Under the pieces are notes generated by a model. That model searched no databases, was not told the origin of the DNA, and saw only the letters and a program-made list of their open reading frames with translations. The translations under genes and the position numbers were made by a program. A DNA stretch of 32,878 bases from Desulfobacteraceae bacterium (GTDB taxonomy: Bacteria > Desulfobacterota > Desulfobacteria > Desulfobacterales > Desulfosarcinaceae): contig JAAERL010000886.1 of the NCBI GenBank assembly GCA_024230435.1, positions 1 through 32,878 on the forward strand, written 5' to 3'. Below are positions 8,367 through 16,010 of the stretch, in pieces; the first letter of the stretch is position 1; every line of letters begins with the position of its first letter.

Positions 8367-9400
8367 TGGGATCTTACCTGGATAAGCTGAGCAACAATAC
8401 TGACAGCGATTTCTTCCGGTGTTTCGGAACCGATGTCAATTCCGATAGGCGCGTATACCCTGTCCAAATCCGTTTTGCTCCAACCTTTTTGTTTCAGGGA
8501 TTCAAAACAGGTTTTAACCTTGTTTTTGCTGCCAATCATGCCGATGTAGGCTGAAGGTGATTCAAGAGCTTTCTCAAGCAGCATTTGGTCGTGGCTGTGG
8601 CCCCTGGTGATAATTACCAGAAAAGCGTTATCAGATAGGGGTAACCCGGAAAAAGCTTCAGTAAAGTTGTTCAAAACAGTAACATAATGGGCCTGGGGAA
8701 AGTTATCCTTATTGGCAAATTCAGGCCGGTCATCCAACACCGTGATTTCAAAGCCCAGCATAGCCGCCATGGCCACCGTGGGACGGGCTACATGACCGGC
8801 CCCAAAAATAAAGAGCTGTGCTTGTGAGGATAATTTTTCTACAATATAATTATATCCGTGAAAGTTATTCAAAAACAGCGGCCCCCGATCTGGTGGGTCT
8901 TTTTGTATGACTGCCTCGAATTCCGGGCCGGGCTCGAATCCCGCTTTTTGCCCCTGAGCGCAAATCAAGCCAAGGCGAGCTGTGCCAAAACGCGGAGAAT
9001 CACCTTCGAGCTTTGTAAAAAGATAGCGCGGTTGATTGCTTGATCCAAGCCCGGCCAGAGCTTCAAACACCTCCAGGTGTTTTGGATCGGGCTCCACAAA
9101 TGATAAAAGAATCTGCTGCTCGCCGCCGCAAATCATACCCAGCGCCGCTGCCTTTCGGCTGTCCAATTTATATTCTTTGAGAAGCGCTCCAGGCTGGTCC
9201 CATAGCTGTCCGGCCGTTTTTGTCACGGCAGCTTCAATGGCGCCGCCTCCTATAGAGCCGATGATGGAGCCATCTTCAAAGATTGCCATTTTGGCTCCCG
9301 CTTTTCTTGGGGTCGAGCCCATACTTTTAGTCACTGTGGCTAAAATGACCGGCTGTTTTTTTTTCAAACATTCATATATAGCTAAATAAACTGATTTCAT
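8354..9400 (-). CDS. XdhC/CoxI-family molybdenum cofactor insertion protein
   Basis: Maturation factor of 348 residues. By family knowledge it binds Moco, promotes its sulfuration and loads it into xanthine-dehydrogenase-type apoenzymes in the cytosol. The N-terminal XdhC/CoxI domain shows VTKSMGSTPRKAGAKM and GSIGGGAIEA. The C-terminal Rossmann-like domain begins at LFIFGAGHVA and continues with VLDDRPEFAN, TRGHSHD and GMIGSKNKV. Note that this is the chaperone called XdhC in Rhodobacter, not the iron-sulfur subunit called XdhC in E. coli. It is first in a two-gene minus-strand unit with the mocA-like gene, divergent from the regulator gene at 9663. The target is presumably one or both molybdenum hydroxylases encoded downstream. 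Confidence 0.92.
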   Translation of the reverse strand: MKSVYLAIYECLKKKQPVILATVTKSMGSTPRKAGAKMAIFEDGSIIGSIGGGAIEAAVTKTAGQLWDQPGALLKEYKLDSRKAAALGMICGGEQQILLSFVEPDPKHLEVFEALAGLGSSNQPRYLFTKLEGDSPRFGTARLGLICAQGQKAGFEPGPEFEAVIQKDPPDRGPLFLNNFHGYNYIVEKLSSQAQLFIFGAGHVARPTVAMAAMLGFEITVLDDRPEFANKDNFPQAHYVTVLNNFTEAFSGLPLSDNAFLVIITRGHSHDQMLLEKALESPSAYIGMIGSKNKVKTCFESLKQKGWSKTDLDRVYAPIGIDIGSETPEEIAVSIVAQLIQVRSQCKK

Positions 9401-9610
9401 AGTTTGGATCCTAAAAGCTGTGATATTTGCAATTTACTCAAATCTATTGCATTAACGTATGATCTGCCAATACCGCAACCCTAAAGTGATCAAAAAATAC
9501 CTTACTACCCTTCAAAGTTGATAGTTTTTATACTGTTTCAGAAATTTGAAAATTACCGGGGCATCCTGTAAACATATGTTGAAATCTTAAACAAAAAGAT
9601 ATTTATGATA

Positions 9611-9653
9611 TACAACAATTTTTTTGTTGCTTAACAAAAAATTGTATACTAAG
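9611..9653. promoter_or_regulatory. Inverted-repeat operator or leader hairpin before the regulator gene
   Basis: CAATTTTTTTGTT (9616-9628) and AACAAAAAATTG (9633-9644) form an inverted repeat with one bulged T and a four-base centre; the outer arms extend through ATACAA/TTGTAT. The right half, AAAAAATTGTATACTAAG, recurs with two changes before guaD. The site ends just before the regulator's ribosome site, a position suited to autorepression. It also lies in the divergent region facing the xdhC-family gene. Confidence 0.5.
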
Positions 9654-9662
9654 AGGAGAACA

Positions 9663-10301
9663 ATGAACACAAAAAAGCTTGAATTTTTAAAAAGCATGGC
9701 AAAAGGACTTGTATCCGTGTTTGGGCAACGGTGTGAAGTGGTAATTCATGATTTTCAAGATATGGCTAAATCCGTTGTCCATGTAGAAGGTGATGTAACC
9801 AATCGATCGATTGGAGCGCCCATTACCGATCTTGTGTTCAGAATCGTGCAGGAGTTCGGAAACGATGCACCCGATAAGGCCGGATATAAAAACACTACCA
9901 GTGACGGCCGGCAATTAAAGTGCGCTACTTTTTTTGTGCGGGATGATGAAGATAATCTGGAAGGCTGTCTTTGCATTAATTTTGATATATCTGATTTTAT
10001 GTATGTATCTAACGCATTTTCGGATTTGACGTTTCTGAAAACTGATCATGAGGGCGAAACGCCGGTAGAACGGTATGCCCAGAGTTTTTCAGATACCATG
10101 GAATCGATTATTGACAATACCGTTGCGGGCGCCGGCAAGCCGCCGAGCATGATGGACAAATCCCAGAAAATGACGATCATACGCAACCTGGAACAGCAAG
10201 GCGTGTTTATGATCAAAGGTTCGGTAAACTATCTTGCCAAGGTTTTTGGCGCTTCCAGGTATACGATTTATAATTATCTCAAGGAAATTCGGGAAGGTTA
10301 G
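9663..10301 (+). CDS. YheO/DauR-type transcriptional regulator (PAS-like plus HTH)
   Basis: DNA-binding regulator of 212 residues. Residues 1-115 form a YheO-like PAS sensory domain (VFGQRCEVVIHD, then GCLCINFDIS). The last 60 residues are a helix-turn-helix of the DauR type (VNYLAKVFGASRYTIYNYLK). A GAGGAG ribosome site fixes the ATG at 9663; an in-frame start 39 bases upstream would translate through the inverted repeat. The gene stands at the head of the purine operon and diverges from the cofactor-maturation pair, so it is the natural local regulator. In E. coli the cluster is instead associated with the sigma-54 activator YgeV, which is absent here. The ligand is unknown; a purine or a ring-opened product is a guess. 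Confidence 0.85.
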   Translation: MNTKKLEFLKSMAKGLVSVFGQRCEVVIHDFQDMAKSVVHVEGDVTNRSIGAPITDLVFRIVQEFGNDAPDKAGYKNTTSDGRQLKCATFFVRDDEDNLEGCLCINFDISDFMYVSNAFSDLTFLKTDHEGETPVERYAQSFSDTMESIIDNTVAGAGKPPSMMDKSQKMTIIRNLEQQGVFMIKGSVNYLAKVFGASRYTIYNYLKEIREG

Positions 10302-10623
10302 GGCCTTGAAAATTTCACATTGCCTGGCCCGGCATGGACGGTTTGCCCGGTAGTTTCGTTGCGCTTTAAATCTTATCCTCGCAATATCGGCTATATGTCC
10401 GCGGTAAAATTTTTCGTTTGCCTTGCTCCCGGCCGGATTGGCCTGTTTTCGGATGAACACCGCATATATTCGAACTCATTTTTATCCGTTGCGCTAATGA
10501 GCAAAGGCGTTGAGCAGATACCTGCCTGCCCACCTTGAAAGCGAATCAAAATCCTGCGCAATAGCGTGGGATATGCAACTTCCAAGACCTTTAATTTTAG
10601 AATAACGGGAGTTTTAAAAAAAG
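10302..10623. other. Gap between regulator and dpaL holding a family 2 repeat
   Basis: 322 bases without a gene I can support. Most of it is a copy of dispersed repeat family 2 (10345-10460). The final 60 bases (AATTTTAGAATAACGGGAG) are A/T-rich and carry the dpaL ribosome site. A promoter for the long operon may lie here, or the operon may be read through from the regulator gene. Confidence 0.6.
10345..10460 (+). repeat. Dispersed repeat family 2, copy A
   Basis: This 116-base stretch aligns with the reverse complement of 29372-29487 with small compensating gaps. Shared blocks are TTATCCTCGCAATATCG (TTATCCTCGGAATATCG in the other copy), GCGGTAAAATTT (GTGGTAAAATTT), then GCCTTG and GGATG. 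Identity is about 70% by eye. No coding potential. Confidence 0.65.
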
Positions 10624-11838
10624 ATGAAAACAATTGATGATTTGAACTTCAAGTATATTGTCCGTGAGCCATCCGGGAAAAACCCGCCTCAGGGGTTCAG
10701 TCAAGACACTGCCGCAGTAGTCAAAAGCTTTCACCAAAAGCTTCCCGGTTATAAACCGACTGATTTGGTGCGTCTGAATCAGCTGGCAAAATCCTGGAAA
10801 GCCGGTGATATTTTCGTAAAAGATGAATCCACACGTTTTGATCTAAAGGCTTTTAAAGTTTTAGGCGGAAGCTATGCCGTAGCCCGGCTGATGTGCAAAA
10901 AACTCGGACTTGACATAGAGCAAATCGGCTATGACTACTTAGTCAGTGATCAAGTCCGGCAGCAGATCGGGCAAATCACTTTTACTACCGCCACAGACGG
11001 AAACCACGGCCGTGGAATCGCCTGGGCGGCGCAGCAACTCGGTCAACAGGCGGTGATCTACATGCCCAAGGGGGCCGCCAGATCCAGGATCGAAAATATC
11101 CGCTCACATGGCGCAAAGGTTGAGGTGACCGATCTGAACTACGATGACGCCGTGCGTCTGTGCTGTGAAAATGCAGAGAAAAACGGCTGGTATGTTGTTC
11201 AGGATACGGCCTGGGAAGGTTATACCGAAATTCCTCTTTGGATTATGCAGGGCTATATCACCATGTGCTCGGAAGCCATTGAACAGATGGCATCTATGGA
11301 TACGCAGCCGACCCATGTGTTTGTCCAAGCAGGTGTAGGAGCTTTGGCAGGGGCTATTGTGGGCTATTTGGCAAATAAATTCCGTGACAATTCCCCCCGG
11401 TTTATCGTGATGGAACCAGCCAGGGCAGCCTGTATTTTAGCCTCTGCCGGCTCTTCGGACAATACCCCGCAACCGGTTGGCGGAGACCATGAAACCATTA
11501 TGGCCGGTCTGGCCTGTGGCGAGCCGAATATCATCGCTTGGGATATTTTAAGGGATTTTTCCTGCTGTTATTTGAGCTGTGAGGATTATGTCGCCGCAAA
11601 TGGCATGCGCATTCTCGCCAATCCCTTAGAAGGCGACAAGGCTGTCGAGTCCGGAGAATCCGGCGCCATCGGAATCGGACTGCTGGATCTTCTGGTCAAT
11701 AATGACCGCCTGGAACCACTGAGACGGCAATTAAAGATTGATTCGGACTCAAAGCTGCTTTTTTTCAACACCGAGGGCGCCACCGATCCTGAAAATTGGC
11801 AAAATATTGTGTGGTACGGAAAGTATCCGTCTTTATAA
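10624..11838 (+). CDS. dpaL: Diaminopropionate ammonia-lyase
   Basis: PLP enzyme of fold type II, 404 residues (E. coli YgeX has about 398). It splits 2,3-diaminopropionate into ammonia and 2-aminoacrylate, which decays to pyruvate and a second ammonia. The PLP lysine is K78 in LKAFKVLGG. Acidic residues in the positions of the known catalytic pair are D125 (TATDGNHGRG) and D194 (VQDTAWEGY). The glycine-rich phosphate loop is QAGVGALAGA. In purine-degrading bacteria this enzyme yields pyruvate at the end of the anaerobic urate route. It is the first enzyme gene of the long plus-strand operon and is followed 42 bases later by ygeY. GGGAG precedes the ATG. Confidence 0.95.
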   Translation: MKTIDDLNFKYIVREPSGKNPPQGFSQDTAAVVKSFHQKLPGYKPTDLVRLNQLAKSWKAGDIFVKDESTRFDLKAFKVLGGSYAVARLMCKKLGLDIEQIGYDYLVSDQVRQQIGQITFTTATDGNHGRGIAWAAQQLGQQAVIYMPKGAARSRIENIRSHGAKVEVTDLNYDDAVRLCCENAEKNGWYVVQDTAWEGYTEIPLWIMQGYITMCSEAIEQMASMDTQPTHVFVQAGVGALAGAIVGYLANKFRDNSPRFIVMEPARAACILASAGSSDNTPQPVGGDHETIMAGLACGEPNIIAWDILRDFSCCYLSCEDYVAANGMRILANPLEGDKAVESGESGAIGIGLLDLLVNNDRLEPLRRQLKIDSDSKLLFFNTEGATDPENWQNIVWYGKYPSL

Positions 11839-11880
11839 TTAAACATATGAATATAAATTGGGAGGAGAAAATTTAAACCC

Positions 11881-13095
11881 ATGCCTTCAATTGATTTTAT
11901 GCAAATTAATAAATTAGCAGAGCGCTGCAAACCAGAAATGAGCGCTTTTTTGCGAGATATGATACGTATTCCCAGTGAAAGCTGTGATGAAAAACTTGTT
12001 GTACAACGGATAAAAAAAGAGATGGAAGCCGTTGGCTTCGATAAAGTTGAAATAGATCCCATGGGAAATATTTTGGGCTCCATCGGCCATGGCAAAACCC
12101 TGATCGCCATGGACGCCCATATCGATACCGTTGGAGTGGGCAACCGGGATAACTGGCAGTTCGATCCATACGAAGGTTTTGAAGACGAAGAACATATTGG
12201 CGGCAGGGGAGCCAGCGACCAGGAAGGCGGAATGGCTTCTATGGTCTATGCCGGTAAAATCATCAAGGACCTGGGGCTGGAAGGCGACTACACTTTGGTT
12301 GTGGTTGGAAGTGTTCAGGAAGAAGATTGCGATGGACTGTGCTGGCAGTACATTATCAAAGAACTTGGCCTTAAACCGGAATTCGTGGTCTCAACCGAGC
12401 CTACCGATGGCGGTATCTACCGCGGTCAACGCGGCCGCATGGAAATCAAAGTGCAAGTAAAAGGTGTCAGCGCTCACGGATCCGCCCCCGAACGCGGAGA
12501 CAACGCCATTTTTAAAATGGGGCGTATTCTGGCCGATCTGGAAAAGTTGCACGAACGTCTCGCAATCGATGATTTTCTGGGAAAAGGTTCCCTGACAGTT
12601 TCTGAAATTTTCTATACGTCTCCTTCCCGATGCGCAGTGGCCGATGGTTGTACCATTTCTATTGACCGCAGGCTTACCGCAGGTGAAGACAAAGAACTGG
12701 CGCTTTCTCAGATCCGGGAGCTTGATTCGGTTAAAGCGGCCAATGCCGATGTTTCAATGTATACGTATGAGAAACCTTCCTATACCGGACTTGCTTATCC
12801 CACGGATTGCTACTTTCCATCATGGATTTTGCCCGAAGATCATTTGGTGACCCAGGCCGCCGTAGAAACGTATAAGAATTTATACGACCAGAAACCCAAC
12901 GTTGATAAATGGACCTTTTCCACCAATGGTGTTTCCATCATGGGTATGTTCGGCATTCCTTGCGTGGGATTCGGGCCGGGCAAAGAGGCCCAGGCACATG
13001 CTCCAAATGAAAAGACCTGGAAAGATGATCTCGTCCGCTGCGCTGCTTTCTATGCCTCATTGCCCCTTATCTACCTGGAGAAAAAAGGAGAGTAG
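11881..13095 (+). CDS. ygeY: YgeY-family M20 metallohydrolase
   Basis: Zinc-dependent amide hydrolase of the M20/ArgE/DapE superfamily, 404 residues, from the YgeY subgroup linked to selenium and purine metabolism. Metal-site residues are visible: H80 and D82 (MDAHIDT), D113 (GASDQEGG), catalytic E147 with E148 (VQEEDCDG), E173 (STEPTDGG) and a histidine in HAPNEKTW near the C-terminus. The dimerisation domain sits between about residues 185 and 290 ([15 protein letters not shown]). It probably removes a carbamoyl/ureido-type group from a linear purine fragment; the exact substrate is inferred. GGAGGAG lies 15 bases before the ATG, a long spacing, but no better start exists. Carbamate kinase follows after five bases. 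Confidence 0.92.
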   Translation: MPSIDFMQINKLAERCKPEMSAFLRDMIRIPSESCDEKLVVQRIKKEMEAVGFDKVEIDPMGNILGSIGHGKTLIAMDAHIDTVGVGNRDNWQFDPYEGFEDEEHIGGRGASDQEGGMASMVYAGKIIKDLGLEGDYTLVVVGSVQEEDCDGLCWQYIIKELGLKPEFVVSTEPTDGGIYRGQRGRMEIKVQVKGVSAHGSAPERGDNAIFKMGRILADLEKLHERLAIDDFLGKGSLTVSEIFYTSPSRCAVADGCTISIDRRLTAGEDKELALSQIRELDSVKAANADVSMYTYEKPSYTGLAYPTDCYFPSWILPEDHLVTQAAVETYKNLYDQKPNVDKWTFSTNGVSIMGMFGIPCVGFGPGKEAQAHAPNEKTWKDDLVRCAAFYASLPLIYLEKKGE

Positions 13096-13100
13096 CATAG

Positions 13101-14060
13101 ATGAAGGGCAAATTGACTTTTATTGCCATTGGCGGCAATTCACTGATAAAAAGCAGCGATCAACGCAGCGTTGAAGATCAACATGATTCCGTTCGGCAAA
13201 CCATCGAACACGTGGCGGACCTCATTCAGCAAGGGTATCATGTCGTGATATCCCATGGAAACGGACCGCAGGTCGGGTTTATTATGCGCCGCTCGGAAGT
13301 AGCCCGCCAGACAACCGGACTGCACCTGGTGCCCATGGTAAACGCCGTTGCCGATACCCAGGGGTCAATCGGCTACCAAATTCAGCAATCTCTAAACAAT
13401 GAGCTGCAGCGCCGATCCATCACGGGACAATGCGTCACGGTTGTTACACAGGTGGTCGTTGATGGCAATGATCCCGGATTTGAAAATCCGGCCAAGCCGG
13501 TGGGAGAATTTTTTACCGAGGAGCAGTTGCCCGATATTCAGCGGGAAAATCCCGGCTGGACCCTGATTCCGGATGCAGGCCGCGGCTATCGCCGAGCCGT
13601 CCCTTGCCCGGAGCCCATTGAAGTGGTGGAAAAGCCGGTCATTGAAACACTGCTCGGCGCCGGATACCACGTGGTAACGGCGGGCGGCGGCGGAATACCG
13701 GTAGTAAGAAACGATAACGGCCTGGAAGGTGTTGATGCGGTAATCGACAAAGACCTGGCCTCGAGCTTGCTGGCTGCCCAGTTAGGCGCCGATTTGCTTG
13801 TTATCTCAACGGCTGTTGAAAATGTCTATATCAACTTCGGCAAACCTGAACAACAGGCGTTAAGTCAAATTACTGCTGCCGAAGCACAAGAATACATCCG
13901 CCAGGGGCATTTTGCCTCCGGCAGTATGCTGCCCAAGATCAAGGCCGGATTACGGTTTTTGGAAAACGGCGGTAAACGAGTCATCATTACAACCCCGGAA
14001 TCTTTGAAGCAAGCCGTTATAAACGGAAAAGGCACACACATTGTTTCGAACAATAAATAG
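13101..14060 (+). CDS. yqeA: Carbamate kinase (YqeA/ArcC type)
   Basis: Amino acid kinase-fold enzyme of 319 residues that transfers phosphate from carbamoyl phosphate to ADP, giving ATP, ammonia and carbon dioxide. This makes it the energy-yielding step of the locus. Family motifs are IGGNSL at the N-terminus, SHGNGPQVGFIMRRSE, TAGGGGIPVV, VIDKDLASSLLA and FASGSMLPKIKA. It starts five bases after ygeY and ends 13 bases before ygeW, so the three are transcribed together. Its carbamoyl phosphate should come from the YgeW transferase working in the catabolic direction. The arginine deiminase pathway also uses this enzyme, but no arcA is present here. Confidence 0.95.
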   Translation: MKGKLTFIAIGGNSLIKSSDQRSVEDQHDSVRQTIEHVADLIQQGYHVVISHGNGPQVGFIMRRSEVARQTTGLHLVPMVNAVADTQGSIGYQIQQSLNNELQRRSITGQCVTVVTQVVVDGNDPGFENPAKPVGEFFTEEQLPDIQRENPGWTLIPDAGRGYRRAVPCPEPIEVVEKPVIETLLGAGYHVVTAGGGGIPVVRNDNGLEGVDAVIDKDLASSLLAAQLGADLLVISTAVENVYINFGKPEQQALSQITAAEAQEYIRQGHFASGSMLPKIKAGLRFLENGGKRVIITTPESLKQAVINGKGTHIVSNNK

Positions 14061-14073
14061 GAGTTAACTAATT

Positions 14074-15273
14074 ATGGATAGCATAAATATCGAGGCCTTG
14101 ACCAAGCAACTTGCACAGCTTGACTGTCAGGGGATGCACCAAAATGATTTTCTTTTGACATGGGAAAAAAATGATCAACAGATCCAGTCCACATTTCTGG
14201 TAGCTGAAATCTTACGCGGACTTCGGCAAAAAAACATATCCAGCCGTATTTTCGATAGCGGCCTTGGCATTTCCCTTTTCCGTGATCAGTCTACACGCAC
14301 ACGCTTTAGTTTCTCCAGCGCCTGCAACTTGCTTGGACTGGAAGTTCAAGATCTGGATGAGGGAAAATCTCAGATCGCCCATGGTGAAACCGTACGCGAA
14401 ACCGCCAACATGGTATCTTTCATGGCTGATGTGATCGGTATTCGGGACGATATGTATATCGGCAAGGGCAACGCTTATATGCGGGAAGTCTCCCAGGCGG
14501 TTGAGCAGGGTTTTCAAGAAGGTGTTTTGGAACAGCGGCCTACGCTGGTCAATCTGCAATGCGATATTGACCACCCCACCCAGACCATGGCGGATGCTTT
14601 GCATTTGATCAATCATTTCGGCGGCGTGGAAAACCTCAAAGGTAAAAAACTGGCAATGAGCTGGGCCTACAGCCCTTCATACGGCAAACCCTTATCCGTA
14701 CCCCAGGGCATCATTGGATTGATGACCCGTTTTGGCATGGACGTGGTGCTGGCCCACCCGGAGGGATATGAGGTCATGCCGGAAGTTGAAGAGGTTGCAA
14801 GAAAAAATGCCGCTCAAGGCGGCGGCAGCTTCAGCAAAACCAATTCTATGAAGCAAGCCTTTCAGGACGCCCATATTGTATACCCCAAAAGCTGGGCTTC
14901 TTTTGCAGCTATGCAAAAACGCACAGATCTTTTCGGCCAGGGCGATCAAGAAGGTATTAAAAAGCTGGAAAAAGAACTGCTCGCCCAAAACACCGGGCAT
15001 AAGCACTGGCATTGCACCGAAAATCTGATGGATGTCACCGCCGGCAAAAATGCCCTTTATATGCATTGCCTGCCTGCCGACATTACCGGCGTAAGCTGCA
15101 AAGAAGGCGAGGTAGAGGCCAGCGTGTTCGATCGCTACCGTGTGCCCATGTACCAGCAAGCAAGCTACAAGCCTTACATCATCGCCGCGATGATATTGCT
15201 GAGCAAGGTTCGCCAGCCTGCTGAACTCCTTGGCAAACTTGACCAGCAGGGCGCTATCCGGGCCCGTCTGTAA
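14074..15273 (+). CDS. ygeW: YgeW-type knotted carbamoyltransferase
   Basis: Carbamoyltransferase of 399 residues (E. coli YgeW has about 396), of the trefoil-knotted branch related to ornithine and acetylornithine transcarbamoylases. The carbamoyl-phosphate site is STRTR at residues 73-77, with HPTQ at 167-170 and the HCLP motif in MHCLPADITG. The insert between STRTR and HPTQ is typical of YgeW. In this setting it most likely runs phosphorolytically on a ureido compound (such as 2,3-diureidopropionate or a half-opened relative), handing carbamoyl phosphate to the kinase upstream and leaving diaminopropionate for DpaL. The substrate assignment follows recent views of the pathway and is not proven by sequence. 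A GGAG ribosome site precedes the ATG. Confidence 0.94.
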   Translation: MDSINIEALTKQLAQLDCQGMHQNDFLLTWEKNDQQIQSTFLVAEILRGLRQKNISSRIFDSGLGISLFRDQSTRTRFSFSSACNLLGLEVQDLDEGKSQIAHGETVRETANMVSFMADVIGIRDDMYIGKGNAYMREVSQAVEQGFQEGVLEQRPTLVNLQCDIDHPTQTMADALHLINHFGGVENLKGKKLAMSWAYSPSYGKPLSVPQGIIGLMTRFGMDVVLAHPEGYEVMPEVEEVARKNAAQGGGSFSKTNSMKQAFQDAHIVYPKSWASFAAMQKRTDLFGQGDQEGIKKLEKELLAQNTGHKHWHCTENLMDVTAGKNALYMHCLPADITGVSCKEGEVEASVFDRYRVPMYQQASYKPYIIAAMILLSKVRQPAELLGKLDQQGAIRARL

Positions 15274-15303
15274 TCGGCAAGGATCGATATCTGATAAATT
15301 GTA

Positions 15304-15334
15304 CCCTAACGTTGCCCATGCAATGTTAGGGTTT
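15304..15334 (+). terminator. Hairpin between ygeW and ridA, partial terminator candidate
   Basis: CCCTAACGTTGC (15304-15315) pairs with GCAATGTTAGGG (15320-15331) over 12 positions with one G-T pair and loop CCAT. Only TTTA follows, so termination would be incomplete. It could reduce transcription of the downstream genes or protect the 3' end of the upstream message. Confidence 0.55.
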
Positions 15335-15372
15335 ACATCAATTATAGAAAGTAAAAATGAGGAAATAGTCAC

Positions 15373-15756
15373 ATGACCAAAGAAATCATTAGCACAGATA
15401 AATCACCGGCTGCTATCGGCCCTTACAATCAGGCCATCAAAAAAGGCAACCTTTTGTTTACTTCAGGCCAGATCCCACTGGACCCGGTTTCCGGTGAAGT
15501 TGTTCAAGGCGATGTTCAGGCACAGAGTAAACGTGTGATGGAAAACCTGAAAGCCGTATTGAACGCAGGCGGTGCAAGCATGGATGATGTGGTCAAAACC
15601 ACATGTTTTTTGAACGACATGAGCGATTTTTTAAAATTCAACGAAGTATACCAATCCTACTTCGGTGATAATGCGCCTGCCCGTTCATGCGTAGCTGTCG
15701 ATCGTCTTCCAAAAGACGTTCTGGTGGAAGTAGAAGCTATTGCAATTTTAAGTTAA
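15373..15756 (+). CDS. ridA: RidA-family enamine/imine deaminase
   Basis: Small trimeric YjgF/YER057c/UK114 protein of 127 residues. Family motifs are AIGPYNQAIK, LFTSGQIPLDP, the catalytic arginine in PARSCVAV and the closing VEVEAIAI. RidA hydrolyses 2-aminoacrylate to pyruvate and ammonia, protecting PLP enzymes from this reactive enamine. DpaL, encoded 3.5 kb upstream in the same direction, releases 2-aminoacrylate, so the pairing makes chemical sense and supports a dedicated role. GAGGAAA serves as ribosome site. It sits between two hairpin regions and may therefore be expressed at a level different from its neighbours. Confidence 0.93.
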   Translation: MTKEIISTDKSPAAIGPYNQAIKKGNLLFTSGQIPLDPVSGEVVQGDVQAQSKRVMENLKAVLNAGGASMDDVVKTTCFLNDMSDFLKFNEVYQSYFGDNAPARSCVAVDRLPKDVLVEVEAIAILS

Positions 15757-15792
15757 GGGATTTAGAAGATGCAAATCATCTAGCCTTGTAGC

Positions 15793-15864
15793 CTAAGAGC
15801 TTGTTTGGGAACTATTAAATCGGCTGCAAAAGCTAAATTTTCTATTTCCCAAACAAGCTCTTAG
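15793..15864. repeat. Perfect 19-bp inverted repeat with 34-base loop (MITE/IS remnant or terminator)
   Basis: CTAAGAGCTTGTTTGGGAA at 15793-15811 has its exact reverse complement at 15846-15864, followed by ATTTTTTT. The loop is A/T-rich and non-coding. The stem and the T-run, 37 bases after ridA, fit a Rho-independent terminator. The arm also resembles terminal inverted repeats of small insertion sequences, and the right arm runs directly into repeat R5. Both readings are possible. Confidence 0.65.
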
Positions 15865-15988
15865 ATTTTTTTCGTATTCAAGGCATGCCAAAGTTCGCAT
15901 GCTTAACGTATTCGCACCTTTGGCATAACGCACAAGACGGGAAAAAAGACATACAAGATGGTATATTATTTAACACATATCGCCTTAA
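15861..15988 (+). repeat. Family R palindromic repeat, copy R5 (lacks left arm)
   Basis: Begins at TTAGATTTTTTTCG, which corresponds to the interior of copy R3, and runs through the core to ACAAGATGGTATATT and the right end ATATCGCCTTAA. The left terminal arm is missing, apparently replaced by the 19-bp inverted repeat. The right end lies 22 bases before the start of the selenium-dependent dehydrogenase gene. Confidence 0.85.
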
Positions 15989-16010
15989 AATTCCTTTAGG
16001 TGGGGAGTAT

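Noticed and set aside
9645-9650. TATACT as a -10 promoter box for the regulator
   Set aside because: It is only 13 bases before the ATG, so the transcript would start inside or after the ribosome site.
1-15988. Family R repeats as a CRISPR array
   Set aside because: Copies are long, palindromic, kilobases apart and in both orientations, with no regular spacers or cas genes.
15885-16010. N-terminal extension of the selenium-dependent dehydrogenase frame
   Set aside because: It translates repeat R5; the ATG at 16011 has a strong ribosome site and begins the ferredoxin-like domain at the normal place.
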